From positions 62,001 to 126,000 of the forward strand of contig NZ_BBYJ01000023.1 in the NCBI RefSeq assembly GCF_001528665.1: a stretch of DNA of 64,000 nt. Direction: 5' to 3'. Under the pieces are notes generated by a model that ran no database searches, was not told the DNA's origin, and worked only from the letters and a program-made list of their open reading frames with translations. The DNA is from Microtetraspora malaysiensis (GTDB taxonomy: Bacteria; Actinomycetota; Actinomycetes; Streptosporangiales; Streptosporangiaceae). The position numbers and the translations under genes were made by a program. Positions within the stretch are counted from its first letter, which is position 1. Every line of letters begins with the position of its first letter. This document shows positions 49,026-57,109 of this stretch, in pieces.

Positions 49026-50262
49026 TCATGTCAGCGCGTCGAGGCCCGCGTAGGCCCGGCACTCCGCGCGCGTGCTCGGCAGATTCCAGGCCCGCACGAT
49101 CTCGACGAAATTGCCCCAGCGCCAGGTCTCCGGCCCCAGCTCGGCCAGGACGCGTACGACCCGCTGCTGCGGCTCGGTCAGCTCCTCGAACGGCGGCAGC
49201 GGACGAGGCGCGCCTTCCCCGAACGTCAGCCGCAGCGCCGCCGTGGCCATCGAAAAGGTCGCGACCTCCGCGCTATGCGACAGGCCCTCCAGGACGGCGT
49301 CGACGGACTCCGCCGGCAACTTGGCGTCCAGCGCGGCCAGTGTCTGCGACGCGTAGGCGCGCGGATCGCCCTCCAGGAAATGCACTCCGGGCGCCACGTC
49401 TGCTTCCGGCGGGTCGACGCTGGCCGACGCCAGCGCGCCGATGATCTCGGGGTCGAGGACGTCGAGCCGGGCGAGGGCCACGGCGGCGGCCCAGCGCAGC
49501 AGCGGCTCGGGACCGCTGAGGTGCTCGCGCAGCCGTGGAATCAGCTCCGCGTCCGACAGCAGTCCCGCGGAGATGATCGCGTTGGCCGTGACGCCGGTGA
49601 CGATCTCGGATGCCAGCAGAGTCCGGAGCGCCAGGACGGAATCGGCCGCTTCCTCCGGGAACCAGCCCAGCAGGTACGCCGTGGCGGACCGGGTCTCCGC
49701 ATCGTCGTCGCCCAGCAGCCGGCGAAGCCCGGGTATCTCGGCCCGGACCGCGTCGTAGACGCCCAGCTCGTCTTGCGCGTATCGGAGCGATTCGGCGTGG
49801 TCGAACATGTCCCGCCGCCAGTTTCGGACCCGCCGCTCGCCCTCGTCCTGGGCCGCCTCGACCCACTCGTCGATCTTGCGCAGCTCCTCCGCCGGGTCGG
49901 CGGCACGCATCCGCCCGACCTCGGCCCGCCAGCCCGCGATGTCGACGCCGCGGGGCAGGTGCGCCTCGTCGTATCCGATCGCCATCGAGGCGAGCAGGTG
50001 CACGATCTCCTGACGATCGTCTGTCGCCGGATCGACGGCGAGCCGGGCCAGGAACGGCACCGCATACGCGGTCGCCTGGTATCGGCTGCCCTGGTGGAAG
50101 ATGTTGCCGTACAGCTCGTGCACGGCGCGTTTGCGCTCGTCATGAGACTCGGAGCGCAGCGCCTTCAGCAGTCCCGGGAACGTCGTCCGCGGGACCGTAG
50201 GCGTGACTCAGCGCCGCCCAGTCGAGCTCGTCCAGCCCAGCCAGGACATCGCGATCACCCAT
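49026..50262 (-). pseudogene. HEAT-repeat protein gene with a frameshift near its 5' end
   Basis: The main frame (from GTG 50123) encodes 365 residues of paired helices typical of HEAT/armadillo repeats (DAETRSATAYLLGWFPEEAA, EPLLRWAAAVALARLD, DPRAYASQTLAALDAKLP). An N-terminal part lies in another frame: from ATG 50262 it reads MGDRDVLAGLDELDWAALSH and AYGPADDVPG, and only after removing one base in CCCGGG (50173-50178) does it continue LLKALRSESHDERKRAV into the main frame. So the gene carries a +1 shift, either a real mutation or a sequencing error in a short homopolymer. Function: protein-protein scaffold, otherwise unknown. Confidence 0.7.
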
Positions 50263-50302
50263 GGCGTGAAGTGTGCCAGCCGCCACCGACATCCCACGGG
50301 CA

Positions 50303-50695
50303 TCAGGCGGGGCCGAGCAGGTCCCAGCGGTTTCCGGCGATGTCGACGAACACGGCGACCTGTCCGTACGGCTCGCTGCGCGGCGAGGTCACGAACTCGA
50401 CGTCCGCGGCGACCATCCGCCGGTAGGCGGCGTCGAAGTCGTCCACCCGGAGGAAGAACCCCACCCTGCCGGCCACCTGGTTCCCGACGGCCATGGCCTG
50501 CCGTTCTCCGTCGGCGCGGGCGAGCAGGACGCCGGTTTCCGCGCCCGGCGGGCGGACGACGACCCACCGCTTCGGGCGGCCGTCGTTCGTCAAGGAGGGC
50601 GAGTCCTCCACCAGGTCGAAGCCGAGGACGCCGACGAAGAACCCAATGGCTTCGTCGTAGTCGTCCACGACGATCGCGAACAAGTCGATCTTCAT
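50303..50695 (-). CDS. VOC (glyoxalase/dioxygenase fold) protein
   Basis: The 130-residue protein has the beta-alpha-beta-beta-beta module repeated twice: MKIDLFAIVVDDYDEAIGFF at the start, GFFLRVDDFDAAYRRM in the middle, and the C-terminal VFVDIAGNRWDLLGPA. Members bind a metal and act on vicinal oxygen compounds or sequester drugs. The usual first metal ligand His near the N-terminus is not seen (IVVDDYDEA instead), so metal binding may be altered. It stands alone. Confidence 0.9.
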   Translation of the reverse strand: MKIDLFAIVVDDYDEAIGFFVGVLGFDLVEDSPSLTNDGRPKRWVVVRPPGAETGVLLARADGERQAMAVGNQVAGRVGFFLRVDDFDAAYRRMVAADVEFVTSPRSEPYGQVAVFVDIAGNRWDLLGPA

Positions 50696-50731
50696 GAGCT
50701 GATCGTACGGGTGCGCGTCCGGAGCGGAAGG

Positions 50732-52099
50732 TCAGGCCGCCTTGTGGGAGCCGATGGCTCCGGCGCGCACACGCGCCACCTGCGTCGCGAGGGCGTCCAC
50801 GTCGAACGGCACGGCCGCCGACTCGAACGCCCGGCCCAGCGCGTGCAGCATGTCCATGCCGTCCCAGCTCGCGGCGAACTCCTCGTCGATCGGCTGCATC
50901 AGGTCGCCGAGCGCGCTCTCGGCGCGGTTGCGCATCACGAGGATCCGCCACTGCCCGACGAAGCGGCGGAACTCCACCAGTCGCTGGCCGGCGACGGCGA
51001 TCTCGGAGACGATCTCGTGCAGTTCCTGGTTCACCTGCTGCGCCCGCTCCGACATCTCCAGGACGCTCTCGTGTACGGCGTCGCAGAGCAGGGGCGCCTC
51101 GTTGAGCGAGGTCGACGGCGCGAGGCCGTCCACGACCTCGGCCGCGAAGGCGGCGACCATGTCGTTGTGCACGTTGGCCAGCGCGATCCGGAACCGCAGG
51201 TCCGTGACGTACGAGCGCAGCGCGGTGAGCCGGGGCACCAGCCGCTCCAGCGTGTCCACGGCGGTGTGGGTCGGCGTGGCCATCACCCGGGCGACGTTGT
51301 ACAACACGGGGGCGGTGTCGGCGACCCGCTCGGACGCGGCCTGGGCGGCGGCGACGGTGTGGTCGAGCCTGCGGGAGATGTCGAGCACCTGGGTGGACGA
51401 CCGCAGGAGGCGGTCGCTGAGCACGCGGTAGCTCTCCAGTCGCTCCACCAGGTCGGTGAGCATCGCTTCGAGCGCGCCGGTCCCGGCGAGCACCTCTCCT
51501 ATCGGCCCGCGCGCCTCGGGGCGGGCGTACGTCGACGAGGCGAGCCGCCCGCGCGTCGCGATCTCACCGGTCAGCGCCTCGGTGAGGAAGTCGTCGTGCG
51601 AACGGAATCCGAGCTCGCCCAGCTGCTGCTCAAGTTGCCTGATGCCGACCTGTGCGACCTCGCGCCGGTTCATCCCGTGGCGTTCGGCCGCTTCGACCTC
51701 GGCGTCGGCGACGTACTTGTAGATCCGCTTGACCTCGTCGAACAGCTCGGACTCGGGGGCCATCCGGACCGAGAGGAAGCCCTCCGCCGAGGGCGTCATC
51801 GTGGCGAAGACCCAGTAGTTGCTGCCGTCCTTGGCCAGGTTCTGCACGTACGCGCCGGCCGGGCGGCCGGAGAGCAGGCGGTCCCACATCAGCCGGAAGA
51901 CCCCGGCCGGCATGTCGGGGTGGCGCACGATGTTGTGCGGGGCGCCGGTCAGCTCGTCGAGGGAGAACCGGGAGGTCCGCACAAAGACAGAGTTGCCGCT
52001 GCGGATCAGCCCACGCCGGTCCGTGGTGGAGAAGAAGAGCTCCTCCGAACCGATGAACTGCTCTGCCCCTGTGGGCATGCGAAACTCGCCAAGACTCAT
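50732..52099 (-). CDS. Aer-like PAS-domain signalling protein
   Basis: The 455-residue soluble protein has an N-terminal PAS domain (about 20-125) of the aerotaxis-receptor type: RGLIRSGNSVFVRTSRFSLD, then NIVRHPDMPAGVFRLMW and YVQNLAKDGSNYWVFA. In Aer this domain binds FAD and senses redox state. The remaining 330 residues are helical, partly coiled coil, but lack the highly conserved chemoreceptor hairpin, and no chemotaxis genes are in the window. It probably senses redox and signals through a partner still to be found. The start ATG 52099 is well placed. Confidence 0.75.
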   Translation of the reverse strand: MSLGEFRMPTGAEQFIGSEELFFSTTDRRGLIRSGNSVFVRTSRFSLDELTGAPHNIVRHPDMPAGVFRLMWDRLLSGRPAGAYVQNLAKDGSNYWVFATMTPSAEGFLSVRMAPESELFDEVKRIYKYVADAEVEAAERHGMNRREVAQVGIRQLEQQLGELGFRSHDDFLTEALTGEIATRGRLASSTYARPEARGPIGEVLAGTGALEAMLTDLVERLESYRVLSDRLLRSSTQVLDISRRLDHTVAAAQAASERVADTAPVLYNVARVMATPTHTAVDTLERLVPRLTALRSYVTDLRFRIALANVHNDMVAAFAAEVVDGLAPSTSLNEAPLLCDAVHESVLEMSERAQQVNQELHEIVSEIAVAGQRLVEFRRFVGQWRILVMRNRAESALGDLMQPIDEEFAASWDGMDMLHALGRAFESAAVPFDVDALATQVARVRAGAIGSHKAA

Positions 52100-52246
52100 G
52101 GTGCCTCCCCGATCTCCGGCGGAGAGACTATCCGCAGGTGATCGGGGTCCCGAAACCGGCCACGCGGCCGACGTTCGCCGAGTCGGCCGGTTGATGCGGG
52201 TCGTCCGACCGTCCGTACGCGGCGGGACCGGCGGGGGACGCGGCCG

Positions 52247-52328
52247 CTATTCGCGGGAGCCTCGAAGATCTATTCGCGGGAGCGTCGAGGTCTATTCGCG
52301 GGGAGCGTCGAGGGACGAGGGCTATTCC
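52247..52328 (+). repeat. Tandem 22-23 bp repeat, three copies
   Basis: CTATTCGCGGGAGC starts at 52247, 52270 and 52292 with similar following sequence (STCGARG), and a fragment CTATTC recurs at 52322. It lies in the 308-base gap between the PAS gene and a small membrane-protein gene, which is otherwise featureless. Confidence 0.8.
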
Positions 52329-52407
52329 TCCGGCCTGACTTCCGCTGTGACACTCGTTTCTGTTGACCGCCTCTCGCGCTGTCGTTTTGTGACTTCAGCG
52401 GTGGGGG

Positions 52408-52533
52408 TCACCTTTCCCGTCTGCCCCAAATCGCGACCCTGACGGTGAGGACGACCAGGGCGACCGTCAAAGTGACGATGACCAGCAGGATCGTCCCGAT
52501 GAGGGTGAATTCCACGGGGTCGAGATCGCTCAC
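52408..52533 (-). CDS. Small single-span membrane protein
   Basis: A 41-residue product from GTG 52533, preceded by a good ribosome binding site (GGAGAG). It reads as one membrane helix (FTLIGTILLVIVTLTVALVV) with a basic C-terminus (WGRRER). I know no family. The frame could begin earlier at 52590, but that start lacks a ribosome binding site. Confidence 0.5.
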   Translation of the reverse strand: MSDLDPVEFTLIGTILLVIVTLTVALVVLTVRVAIWGRRER

Positions 52534-52750
52534 GGTGGACTCTCCTCGCGTCACTGTGGGGCCTCCCCGATCCGCTCGCGATGATGGCACGTTCCATGTG
52601 AATCAGGAGTGGAATTCCGCGGAACGGCGACCTATGACGCCACATCGCCGTCGGCCGGCGAATTCGCGTGAGAGCGCGGGGCGCGGGGATTCCGGCCGCG
52701 GCGAATGCGATAGAGGGATGACGCCTGTTCCGGCCGGGCCGAGGTGGTAC

Positions 52751-52787
52751 GGCACAGGCCCGGAGGGGTGACCTCCGGGCCTGTGCC
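52751..52787 (-). terminator. Strong hairpin after the PRC-barrel gene
   Basis: A perfect 16-bp inverted repeat (52751-52766 with 52772-52787, loop of 5) lies 36 bases downstream of the PRC-barrel gene stop on the minus strand. It is the clearest terminator in this part of the window. Confidence 0.85.
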
Positions 52788-52822
52788 GGGCGATTTCGCG
52801 GTCCTGATCGGCCCGCCGCCCA

Positions 52823-53521
52823 TCAGAAGGGGCGTCCGGACTGTCCCGTGTCGCCGAAGTCGTCCCGCTTGGCGTCGGGACGCTCCCCGCGTGACTCCCC
52901 GGGCCTCAGGTACCGGCGCAGGCGTACGCGGAACGGTTCCCGCGTCCTCTGCTCGGGCTGGATCGACGCCCTCTCTCCGGGCTGGAACGACTCTCCCGGC
53001 CGTCGGGTCTCTTGGGGACCCGTCACCGGCCCGCCCGTCGTCTCTCCGGGTCGTATGGTCCCTTCGGGGCGGGTGGTGCTTTCGGGGCGTATCGTCCCTT
53101 CGGGACGGGTGGCCGTTTCGTCTCTGAAGCCACCGGCCATGCGTTCCCGCTCCTGCTGGCCCGCGGTGTGGGCCCAGCCGGTGCCGGGCTCGTTGGCCTG
53201 CTCCCAGCTCATGTCGTAGTAGCGGTAGAGCTCGCGCTCCTGCTCCACGGACAGGTGGCCGCCGGCGTCCACGTCGACGTGGGGCGCGCCTTTGACCCGC
53301 TCCTTGTCGTACGGGACCTCCACATGGTCTTCGACCAGGTCGGCGTTACGGATCGGGACGAACGTCTCATGGCTGCCGAACAGCCCAGTCTTCACACAGA
53401 GCCATTCCGGCTGCCCGGTGTCGTCATCGAGGAAGACGTGTTTGACCTCGCCGAGCCGCTGCCCGCCGGTGCCCTGGACCGGGATGTCCAGCACCCGTGG
53501 GATCTGCTCCTGGGTGATCAT
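52823..53521 (-). CDS. PRC-barrel domain protein with repetitive tail
   Basis: The 232-residue product has a PRC-barrel beta domain at about 8-80 (VLDIPVQGTGGQRLGEVKHV, FLDDDTGQPEWLCVKTG, FVPIRNADL), a short DUF2382-like link (LSVEQERELYRYY), and an acidic/basic low-complexity tail with RPEGTIRPESTTRPEGTIRP type repeats. PRC-barrel proteins in actinomycetes are linked to stress and cell-surface or RNA-processing roles; function here is unknown. The tail is probably disordered. Confidence 0.85.
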   Translation of the reverse strand: MITQEQIPRVLDIPVQGTGGQRLGEVKHVFLDDDTGQPEWLCVKTGLFGSHETFVPIRNADLVEDHVEVPYDKERVKGAPHVDVDAGGHLSVEQERELYRYYDMSWEQANEPGTGWAHTAGQQERERMAGGFRDETATRPEGTIRPESTTRPEGTIRPGETTGGPVTGPQETRRPGESFQPGERASIQPEQRTREPFRVRLRRYLRPGESRGERPDAKRDDFGDTGQSGRPF

Positions 53522-53685
53522 CTTCTCCTCCGTCCTTCGCTGTCCCCATCGGCCCTACCGCTGGCTGTTGACGGGAAACCCGATATACCGGACGAACCGC
53601 CTAAAACTTCCGTCGGCTGCTCATGGGGGCCGCCGTGCGCTGAGTTACCGTCGTCGAATCGACCGGCCCGACGCGAAGGAACCAT

Positions 53686-54531
53686 GTGACCGACCAACTG
53701 ATCTCCGGCTTTCCCGTCCGTCTCCTCGATGTCGACGATCTCCCCGCCTGCCTGGCCCTGGCCCGCGACCGCGAATGGTCCCCCGAGGAGCAGAAGTGGC
53801 GGCTGCTGTTCGAGGTCGCAGACGTCTACGGCCTGGACGACCCCGACGGCGGGCTGGCCGCCACGGTGGTGGCCACCCGGTTCGGCCAGGAGATCACCGC
53901 GATCGGCATGATGCTCGTCGCCAAGCGGCGCGAGCGTCGCGGCCTCGGCAGCGCTCTCCTCAGATACGCGCTGGACCGATCGGGGACGGCGAGCGCCTGG
54001 CTGACCGCGACCACGTACGGGCGGCCCATGTACGAGCGGATGGGTTTCCGCGCGATCGGCGAGTGCGCGGCATACGCGGGCGAGCCGACCGGCCTCTCAC
54101 GGGACGTGTCACGGCCGGCTGAGCCGGCGGACCTGCCCGCGATCCTCGCCTTGGACGCCGAGGTTTTCGGCGCGCCACGCGGCGCCCTGCTGACCCGGCT
54201 GCAGACGGTGTCCGCGCGATTCCGCGTGGTGGACGGGCCGGACGGCGGCCTCGCCGGGTTCGCCGCCGCCTGGAGCAGCCTGGGCGAGACGATGCTCGGC
54301 CCGGTGGTCGCCCAGGACGCGGCCACCGCGCGGGGCCTGCTCTCCGACCTGGCCCGCGAGGTCGAGGGACCGGTCCGGGTCTACATCGACACGACCCAGT
54401 CCGAGCTCATCGCCTGGACGAAGGAGCACGGCCTGTCCCATGCCTTCTCCACCACGATCATGGAGTACGGTGCGCCGCTCCCGACTGATCGCGGCCGCCT
54501 GTTCAGCCCGGTGATGCTCGCCGTCGGCTGA
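53686..54531 (+). CDS. GNAT family N-acetyltransferase
   Basis: The 281-residue GTG-start product has an N-terminal GNAT domain with acetyl-CoA binding signature RRERRGLGSALLRYAL (Q/RxxGxG/A type) and a second, degenerate GNAT-like half from about residue 145 (RPAEPADLPAILALDAEVFG). The duplicated layout is common in actinomycete acetyltransferases. The acceptor (small molecule or protein) cannot be predicted. A GAAGGA ribosome binding site precedes the start. Confidence 0.9.
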   Translation: MTDQLISGFPVRLLDVDDLPACLALARDREWSPEEQKWRLLFEVADVYGLDDPDGGLAATVVATRFGQEITAIGMMLVAKRRERRGLGSALLRYALDRSGTASAWLTATTYGRPMYERMGFRAIGECAAYAGEPTGLSRDVSRPAEPADLPAILALDAEVFGAPRGALLTRLQTVSARFRVVDGPDGGLAGFAAAWSSLGETMLGPVVAQDAATARGLLSDLAREVEGPVRVYIDTTQSELIAWTKEHGLSHAFSTTIMEYGAPLPTDRGRLFSPVMLAVG

Positions 54532-54539
54532 CCCTTCGA

Positions 54540-55415
54540 TCAGAGCTGGTTCAGCAGCCACCGCGGCCCGGTGAAGGAGGCGCCGAGGGCCTCGACCCGG
54601 CGGCGCAGCTCGCGGTCCGCCGTCACGACGAGCACCTTCTCCCAGCGTTTCGCGTCGCGCACGAGAGCCACGATCGCATCGTCCCCGCTGCCGGACGCCT
54701 CGACGATCGAGACGCCGCCCGTGACATGGTCAGGGATGCCGCCGCGGGCCGCGCCCTCGACCACGACGGTCATCCGGGGAAACCACTGGGCCAGGTCGTC
54801 CTGGCCCTCCGGGGGACGGCGCAGGCCGCGCGCCGCGAGACCGCGCAGCTCCCCGATCAGCCGGGCGGCGGCCCCGGCCCGGTCCCGCCACCAGCCGTGC
54901 TCGGCCCGCGCGCCGACGATGTTGGCCGCGTCCAGGATGACGACGAGGGGGGCCAAGGCGGGTCGTATCCGCGGCCAGGTCTCGGCGAACCCGGGATGCA
55001 GCTTCCTGGCGCCGACCTCGTCGGCCGCGATCCAGCGCATGTCCGTGCTCTCGCCGTTCGCCGGGGAGGCGTCGAGCAGCCCCGCGGCCTGGGCGATGAC
55101 GGTCTGGAACGACCAGCCGCCGTGATCGTCGAGGTAGACGCCCTGGATCCGGAGCTGGTCACCGGTCAGCGCCGCCTCCTCGTGGGCCTCGCGCAGCGCC
55201 CCGCTGATCGCGTCCTCGTGGCTGTCGCGGGCGCCGCCGGGCAGCCCCCACGTGCCCCCGTGATGGCTCCACCAGGAGCGTTTCTGCATCAGGACGTACG
55301 GCATGCCGTCCTGGGTGTGGTGGACGGCGAGCAGGCCGGCGGCGCCGTGGACGCCCCAGTGCCGGTGTCCACGGTCGCACTGCGCCCAGCCGTCCCCGTC
55401 GTTGGCCGCCATCAC
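54540..55415 (-). CDS. NUDIX hydrolase fused to a NYN/PIN-like domain
   Basis: The 291-residue product has an N-terminal NUDIX domain: the Nudix box spans GLPGGARDSHEDAISGALRE and AHEEAA (about 57-79), with all catalytic Glu residues. From about residue 155 a second domain begins VVILDAANIVGARAEHGWWR and continues with VSIVEASGSGDDAIVALV and KVLVVTADRELRRRVEALGA, with acidic residues spaced as in NYN/YacP (PIN-like) nucleases. Together these suggest pyrophosphate removal from a nucleotide or RNA end joined to an RNA-cleaving domain, an inference only. GTG 55415 or ATG 55412 may be the start. It ends 9 bases from the convergent GNAT gene. Confidence 0.82.
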   Translation of the reverse strand: MMAANDGDGWAQCDRGHRHWGVHGAAGLLAVHHTQDGMPYVLMQKRSWWSHHGGTWGLPGGARDSHEDAISGALREAHEEAALTGDQLRIQGVYLDDHGGWSFQTVIAQAAGLLDASPANGESTDMRWIAADEVGARKLHPGFAETWPRIRPALAPLVVILDAANIVGARAEHGWWRDRAGAAARLIGELRGLAARGLRRPPEGQDDLAQWFPRMTVVVEGAARGGIPDHVTGGVSIVEASGSGDDAIVALVRDAKRWEKVLVVTADRELRRRVEALGASFTGPRWLLNQL

Positions 55416-55440
55416 CCGTCTTTCTCGTCGGCTTGGCGGC

Positions 55441-55692
55441 TCACCACTGGTCGGCGGGCAGGCCCGCGCCGGAGGCGAGGTCGAAGAGGACCGCCCCGTC
55501 CTCGATGCGGATCGCCTGCATCTGCGTCACCAGCCCGACGTCCCTGAGCCGGAGCACGGCTTCGTGCGCGTTCTTCGCGTAGTGGTAGCGGTCCGCCGAG
55601 GAGAACTCCGGGCTCGCCCGCACGCAGCGGACTTCGAAGCGGTCCGCTGGCCACAAGCGGAAAGTGGGGCCTGAATTGTTCCAGCCAGACAT
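55441..55692 (-). CDS. Small hypothetical protein
   Basis: The 83-residue product begins MSGWNNSGPTFRLWPADRFE with an AGGAGAAG ribosome binding site. It looks like a compact alpha/beta protein (FEVRCVRASPEF, then YAKNAHEAVLRLRDVGLV and MQAIRIEDGAVLFDL). I recognise no family. A longer in-frame reading to 55995 has no ribosome binding site. It lies 25 bases upstream of the NUDIX-NYN gene on the same strand and may be co-transcribed with it. Confidence 0.7.
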   Translation of the reverse strand: MSGWNNSGPTFRLWPADRFEVRCVRASPEFSSADRYHYAKNAHEAVLRLRDVGLVTQMQAIRIEDGAVLFDLASGAGLPADQW

Positions 55693-56272
55693 TCGGTGCT
55701 TCTCCTGTCGCGCCGTCGTGAGACGACCTGTCGTGATCCCCGTACAGGGCCGGCCCGTTGGAACGTGACTGGCCCGATTGCCGATCGTTATGAAGTGGTA
55801 AGCGATCCTTCCCGATTCCCCCGCCGTATCCGTTAGCGTTTGAGCCCTCGCTCGCGATTCCCGATGGTTCCGGGGTCGCGAGTTCTCATAGCACGAGACA
55901 GGAGCTCGCCCCTTTCGGCCGGAGGAGCGGGCGTACGCGTGTCTCACCCGAGGGTGCTCCGCTCGACGCCATCGCAGTGTCAGTCCCCTCCGCATCCGGC
56001 CGGACTCCGGCGGCGGCCGGGCCAGACGTCAGCCTGACACGCCTGGTCCTGCTCGCACCAGTGCGATTCACGGTGCGGGCCGCAGCACGGGTTACCGCGC
56101 GGGCCGCCCACCTGCTTGGAGCCGGCCGCCTTCCCGCCGGGGCCGGGCCGCCTACCTGCCCGGCCCCGACGGGAAACGCCGAATCCGGCGCGTCCGATCC
56201 GTACCCCTGACGGCGCGGTTCGACGCCCGTGATCGCCCTTCTGCCACAGTCGTCGCAGCCGTCGCGGGCCGG
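55693..56272. other. Intergenic region without a supported gene
   Basis: About 580 bases between the small hypothetical gene and the M15 peptidase gene stop. The promoter of the former must lie at its left edge, but I cannot fix it. Several short frames are open in both directions only because of the high GC content. No strong hairpin or repeat is visible. Confidence 0.4.
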
Positions 56273-57025
56273 CTAACGGCCGCTCTTCGAGAAGTGCTGG
56301 AGGTCCTTCGCCCCCGACCAGTCGCCGCCCCAGCCCCAGCCGATCGACTCGAACGCGCGGACGACCCGGTCGCCCGGGTTGATCACGCCCGGCTTGTCCA
56401 GCGGGCGCTTGACGTACGCGTCCGCGTTGCGGTGCGCGTTCGACCCGTCCGCGTATACGTACGGGTTCTCGCGAGGGTTGATGTCGATGGCCCGGCCGTA
56501 CGCGTGTTCGGACCAGCTGGTCGATCCCGTGGCGGCCCTGCAGTTGAACGCCGAGGTGTTGTTCGCTTCGATCGAGTCGAAGTCGCTGCCCTTGTACGCG
56601 TCTATCGGCTCCATCTTCCTGATCGGGAAGCGGTAGCCGTACAGCCGCTTGAAGACCGACACGAGGTCGTCGGCGACGTCCTTGTTGACGACGAGCCGGC
56701 CCGTGTGGATCTTGTCGTCGAATCCCCAGTGCGTCATGGTGATCATGCGCAGGTCGCTCACCTGGACCGGGCAGCCCGGCCGCCAGGAGTAGCGCACCTG
56801 GTCCCGCGTCACCCCCGTCACCTTCGCCGAGAAGGGCGGCTTCTCCGTCCCGCTCGGGCTCGGGGCAGGGGACGGCGTGGCTTCCGGAGAGACCGCGCCG
56901 GGTGACTCCGCTGGGCTGACCGTGGCCGGAGGGGGCGTCGCCGCTCTGCCCGCGGCGCCGCACGCCGACACTCCGGCGATGGCCAACAGCACTGTCGCTG
57001 ATCTGCGGAAACGTGTGGTAGCCAT
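56273..57025 (-). CDS. M15 family D,D-peptidase lipoprotein
   Basis: The 250-residue product has a lipoprotein signal peptide (TVLLAIAGVSAC, Cys at about 22), a 40-residue Pro/Ser/Glu-rich linker and an M15 (VanY/DacY-like) zinc peptidase domain. Metal ligands are in SEHAYGRAIDINP (His, Asp) and in GWGGDWSGAKDLQHF (His). It probably trims D-Ala-D-Ala ends or crosslinks of peptidoglycan at the outer face of the membrane. Its promoter region faces the lgt gene, whose product lipidates such proteins, a pleasing but possibly accidental neighbourhood. Confidence 0.9.
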   Translation of the reverse strand: MATTRFRRSATVLLAIAGVSACGAAGRAATPPPATVSPAESPGAVSPEATPSPAPSPSGTEKPPFSAKVTGVTRDQVRYSWRPGCPVQVSDLRMITMTHWGFDDKIHTGRLVVNKDVADDLVSVFKRLYGYRFPIRKMEPIDAYKGSDFDSIEANNTSAFNCRAATGSTSWSEHAYGRAIDINPRENPYVYADGSNAHRNADAYVKRPLDKPGVINPGDRVVRAFESIGWGWGGDWSGAKDLQHFSKSGR

Positions 57026-57109
57026 ACGTCAGCGTAACCCGGCCCCGGCCGCTCCGGCGGGCGGACGTGGGCGACGGAAACGTCGGCGGCCGCCGCTAGG
57101 GTGGCCCCC

